Part shown: positions 5,018 through 7,061 of the stretch, in pieces
Numbering within the stretch: the stretch's first letter is position 1
Layout of the letters: the number at the start of each line of letters is the position of its first letter
Assembly: GCA_028281425.1 (NCBI GenBank)
Contig: JANQJX010000046.1
Location: 1-7,061, forward strand
Length of the DNA stretch: 7,061 nucleotides
Source: Simkania sp.
Lineage (GTDB): Bacteria; Chlamydiota; Chlamydiia; Chlamydiales; Simkaniaceae
Direction: 5' to 3'
Position numbers and translations under genes: made by a program
Notes under the pieces: model-generated
Told to the model about the DNA's origin: nothing
Seen by the model: the letters and a program-made list of their open reading frames with translations, nothing else
Database searches by the model: none

Positions 5018-5040
5018 ATCAATACTCCTAAAGTATGCAT
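4960..5040 (-). CDS. Possible 26-residue hydrophobic peptide overlapping the cysteine-rich gene
   Basis: In another frame of the minus strand, ATG 5040-5038 opens a frame of 26 codons ending at TAA 4962-4960. It consists almost wholly of a membrane segment (begins MHTLGVLIWFLLLLVATV). It overlaps the first 19 codons of the 154-residue gene. Only a weak AAGAG precedes it, whereas the longer frame has AGGAG, so the longer frame is preferred. It could be a real single-span micro-protein or an accident of frame. Confidence 0.2.
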   Translation of the reverse strand: MHTLGVLIWFLLLLVATVLVAVLLFF

Positions 5041-5081
5041 TCCATTCTCTTGCAAAGTCACATTTATATCAATAAGAATTT

Positions 5082-5588
5082 TTAATTTTGTGCTTCCTCA
5101 TCATTTGGCATATCGATTGTGATCAATAAGGGCTTTTGATTTTTCTTATCACATATTGTCTTGATTTGCATTTTCAATTCTCTAGGATCAAGCTTTTCTC
5201 CTTTGATAAGCTTTCTTAAGCATTCGAGATGGTTTTTTCTTTCAAGAATTTTTTCTTTAAGCATACGCTCTTTTTCAATCAAAATCACAATCTCAGCATC
5301 CCTTTCTTGGAGAGGATCTAAGATTTCAGCTATCTCACTGATCTGGCAAAGAACTTGGATCTTTTCTTCGATCACCTGTTTTTGTCTAGTTAAGAGGATT
5401 TGATCTCGAGAAAGAGTCTCGACTTCTAAATTGATCTCTTTTTCCATTCCAACCTCTCCAATCAGTAACATATATTCTTCTTGGTCTAGTTGACTCAAAA
5501 TACTTTGGCTGCATTCAACTTCTTGTTTTAAAAGAACTTGCAATTTCCTTTGAAGTTGATCCACTTGTTCTTTTTTTTCAAAAGACAT
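5082..5588 (-). CDS. Coiled-coil protein, possibly a FlgN/secretion-chaperone-like protein
   Basis: The start at 5588 is preferred over an in-frame ATG at 5633 because AGGGGG lies about 7 bases before it. The product has 168 residues, is predicted to be almost entirely alpha-helical, and is rich in Glu, Lys, Gln, Leu and Ile with heptad-like spacing (VDQLQRKLQVLLKQEVECS; VIEEKIQVLCQISEIAEIL; KERMLKEKILERKNHLECL). There is no signal peptide or membrane segment. The pattern LL-x-QE... followed by a long helical hairpin resembles FlgN-type export chaperones, but coiled coils resemble one another and no specific motif proves this. It is divergent from mutY and lies upstream of the cysteine-rich gene on the same strand. 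Confidence 0.65.
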   Translation of the reverse strand: MSFEKKEQVDQLQRKLQVLLKQEVECSQSILSQLDQEEYMLLIGEVGMEKEINLEVETLSRDQILLTRQKQVIEEKIQVLCQISEIAEILDPLQERDAEIVILIEKERMLKEKILERKNHLECLRKLIKGEKLDPRELKMQIKTICDKKNQKPLLITIDMPNDEEAQN

Positions 5589-5716
5589 AAAATTCCCCCT
5601 AAGTTTTACGTGTAGCATCTCTCCTAAGTTCATAGATGCTTACATGGCTTTTCTTTTTTTATATGCAAATAATGTGCCAACTCTATCCTTACAACTGATA
5701 TGGAGGATCTTAAGGA
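5589..5716. promoter_or_regulatory. Divergent intergenic region of mutY and the coiled-coil gene
   Basis: The region of 128 bp must hold the starts of both transcripts. It includes an AT-rich core (about 5651-5674). GGAGG at 5702-5706, ten bases before the mutY ATG, is the ribosome site; a second AAGGA abuts the ATG and is too close. On the minus strand AGGGGG serves the coiled-coil gene. No -35/-10 pair with correct spacing was convincing on either strand. Confidence 0.4.
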
Positions 5717-6802
5717 ATGTTTCCTATTGTTTCCTGTATTTCACGACTTAGAAAATGGTTTTTTTTAAATCGACGTCCTTTACCTTGGAGAGAAAATCCT
5801 TCTCCTTACAAAGTTTGGATCTCAGAAGTTATGCTCCAGCAGACCCAAGTGAGTGTTGTGATTCCCTATTTTTATAGATGGATCAAGCTTTTCCCTACCA
5901 TCAAAGATTTGGCTCTTGCCTCTTTTGAGGAAGTGATCAAAGCATGGGAGGGTCTTGGCTATTATTCAAGAGTGCGTCATCTTCATGAAGGAGCCTCTTA
6001 CCTATTAAAGGAGAATGGGGGGGAATTGCCAAGAATTGGAAAAGAACTTAAAAAAATCAAGGGAATTGGTCCCTACACTGTAGGAGCCATTTTAAGTTTT
6101 GCTTTTAAACAAAAAGCAGTTGCAGTCGATGGAAATGTTATCCGTCTGATTACCCGTTTATTTGCGATAGAAGACCCTATCGATCGCTTTTCTACCCTCA
6201 AGCAAATCCATCAGATGACTGAAAGACTTTTGCCTGATGAAGAGCCTTGGATTGTTATGGAAGCATTGATTGAACTCGGAGCTCTTGTCTGTCAAAAAAA
6301 GGCGCGCTGCTCTTTATGTCCTCTAAAAATGAACTGCTTAGCTTATCAAAAAAATCTTGTAAAAAAATTGCCCTACAAAGAAAAAAAGAGGACGATCACT
6401 CATTTGCATCGTATGGTTGCTGTCATCTACAAGAAAGAAAAACTCCTTTTAAAAAAAGGTCAAAAGGGGAAAATTATGGCTGATCTTTGGGAATTTCCCT
6501 ATTTAGACATCCAAAAATCGGAAAAAATGACCCCTTTTTGGCACCTAAAGCTTGAAGAAAAATTTTCCATTTCTCTTAAACCCATAGGGCCGCTGACTCC
6601 CCTTTCTCATGGGTTTACCCGTTATAAAGCCTTCCTTTATCCCCACTTTTTTGAAGCTAAGGAAACAGTGCCTATAGCTGACCATCATTGGGTCCCTTTT
6701 CCCAAAGTACTTCAAAAACCCTTTTCTTCAGGCCATAGACATATTTTCTTGGAACTCAAACAAAAATGGATAGATCGTCATTTTAATGGGAGTGGCATTT
6801 GA
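5717..6802 (+). CDS. mutY: A/G-specific adenine DNA glycosylase
   Basis: MutY removes adenine mispaired with 8-oxoguanine, the second line of defence against G:C to T:A changes. The 361 residues are close to the usual length (about 350). Residues visible: substrate-pocket motif VWISEVMLQQTQV with catalytic E37; helix-hairpin-helix LKKIKGIGPYTVGAILSF (111-128); catalytic D138 in AVDGNVIRL; iron-sulfur cysteines C192, C198, C201 and C207; C-terminal Nudix-like 8-oxoG reader (VAVIYKKEKLLLKK, 234-247; LWEFP, 257-261; LSHGFTRYKAF, 296-306; FSSGHRHIFLEL, 336-347). Two departures are noted: the first cysteine gap is five residues where six is usual, and the F-[ST]-H loop reads FTR. The TGA stop lies inside the neighbouring IS end, so the last residues may not be original, but all domains are complete. 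Confidence 0.97.
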   Translation: MFPIVSCISRLRKWFFLNRRPLPWRENPSPYKVWISEVMLQQTQVSVVIPYFYRWIKLFPTIKDLALASFEEVIKAWEGLGYYSRVRHLHEGASYLLKENGGELPRIGKELKKIKGIGPYTVGAILSFAFKQKAVAVDGNVIRLITRLFAIEDPIDRFSTLKQIHQMTERLLPDEEPWIVMEALIELGALVCQKKARCSLCPLKMNCLAYQKNLVKKLPYKEKKRTITHLHRMVAVIYKKEKLLLKKGQKGKIMADLWEFPYLDIQKSEKMTPFWHLKLEEKFSISLKPIGPLTPLSHGFTRYKAFLYPHFFEAKETVPIADHHWVPFPKVLQKPFSSGHRHIFLELKQKWIDRHFNGSGI

Positions 6803-7061
6803 CATCCTCCTCTCCGTAAACGAAGAGGATTCCCTAGTGCTTTAACAGCACTTTGGAGAGTTAGGCATGCATCGCTGCTTCCTACTAGTTCCTGCTTCAT
6901 AGAGGTTGCCAACGCATTCTCTCCACAGGCTAACATCCGATGCCCTCGGGCTAAAATATTTGATGCTCCAACGTGATCGGCATTCCCTGTATAGCCCCAT
7001 TCCACGCACAAAAATTTCTCCCCTTTATTCGACCTGTTCTCTTCAGATTTGTGGCCGCAAA
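6778..7061 (-). CDS. tnpB: TnpB C-terminal part (5' end beyond the window)
   Basis: The minus-strand frame is open from the right window edge to TGA 6780-6778. It begins CGHKSEENR, the end of the zinc-finger first half, then FLCVEWGYTGNADHVGASNI and LARGHRMLACGENALA. CGHxxxENR...F.C..CG....AD...A.NI is the diagnostic C-terminal block of IS200/IS605 TnpB, an RNA-guided endonuclease with a split RuvC domain; the Asp of NADHVGASN is the third RuvC acid. The second zinc-finger pair reads CVEWG instead of CxxCG, so one zinc ligand is replaced by Trp. The frame runs through the IS end (6799) and stops 21 bp inside mutY, overlapping it tail to tail. Whether the upstream part is intact cannot be seen. 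Confidence 0.85.
   Translation of the reverse strand, partial: CGHKSEENRSNKGEKFLCVEWGYTGNADHVGASNILARGHRMLACGENALATSMKQELVGSSDACLTLQSAVKALGNPLRLRRGGCQMPLPLK
6781..6947 (-). ncRNA. Possible reRNA/omega RNA of the right TnpB end
   Basis: By analogy with characterised TnpB systems, the guide-RNA scaffold would be transcribed through the last part of tnpB and both hairpins to TCAA at 6799, with a guide from 6798 down to about 6781. That guide is complementary to the final mutY codons. The 5' limit of the RNA is unknown, and 6947 is only the limit of the segment shared with the left copy. Confidence 0.35.
6799..7061 (-). mobile_element. IS200/IS605-type element, right end (right-edge copy)
   Basis: This is the same right end as at 1-149, in the opposite orientation and extending past the window edge. 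Its outer boundary on the minus strand is TCAA (6802-6799). The terminal hairpin at 6809-6828 is better than in the left copy: arms CCTCTTCG and CGGAGAGG form eight pairs with one G-T wobble. The second hairpin is at 6836-6852. The insertion point is the very 3' end of mutY. Confidence 0.8.

Noticed and set aside
4635..5031. Plus-strand frames opposite the cysteine-rich gene
   Set aside because: They lack a ribosome site and protein-like character; the minus frame has AGGAG at correct spacing and a long uninterrupted reading frame.
1..7061. CRISPR array, tRNA or rRNA genes
   Set aside because: No regularly spaced short repeats and no cloverleaf or rRNA-like sequence were seen on either strand by reading.

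Overview
The window is a clearly AT-rich stretch of bacterial DNA with good Shine-Dalgarno sequences, many short hypothetical or broken genes, and a fragment of an insertion sequence at each edge. The one unmistakable housekeeping gene is mutY. The gene set (an LplT/Aas-type lipid transporter, MutY, small signal-peptide and cysteine-rich membrane proteins, gene remnants, IS200/IS605 elements) would suit a host-associated, low-GC bacterium such as an environmental chlamydia or another amoeba symbiont. That placement is an inference from style and composition; no lineage marker is present.

Layout. Positions 1-149 are the right end of an IS200/IS605-type element carrying the 3' end of tnpB. It has inserted into a leftward gene, of which about 13 codons remain (150-188). 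Next come a leftward membrane protein (193-453) and a rightward, very charged exported protein (484-795), whose starts are 30 bp apart. Positions 796-2805 are a disturbed region. A roughly 167-bp segment occurs twice in direct orientation (870-1036 and 2034-2203). Each copy holds the 3' end of the same small gene, then a hairpin and a promoter-like -10. The first copy leads a tight two-gene operon: a 49-residue unknown (1083-1232) and a stand-alone RadC-type helix-hairpin-helix protein (1232-1510), followed by a strong terminator (1671-1721). The second copy is the tail of a frameshifted gene (1856-2132) and leads a start-less open frame (2182-2490).

Positions 2806-4518 encode a 570-residue MFS permease of the lysophospholipid (LplT/Aas) type, with a C-terminal extension that looks like a catalytically dead PlsC acyltransferase. 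It converges with a leftward pair: a cysteine-rich membrane protein (4553-5017) and a coiled-coil protein (5082-5588). The latter is divergent from mutY (5717-6802).

The right edge holds a second copy of the same IS right end, in the opposite orientation, about 96% identical to the left copy (6 mismatches in 149 positions). Its terminal TCAA supplies the TGA stop codon of mutY, so the extreme C-terminus of MutY has been rewritten by the insertion. The two copies face inward and flank about 6.65 kb, so recombination between them could invert the segment.

I do not see a complete new defence or mobile system. The most notable items are the TnpB ends with possible guide RNAs reading into the disrupted genes, a TnpB zinc-finger Cys-to-Trp change, the dead acyltransferase tail, the stand-alone RadC N-domain operon, and the duplicated regulatory segment.
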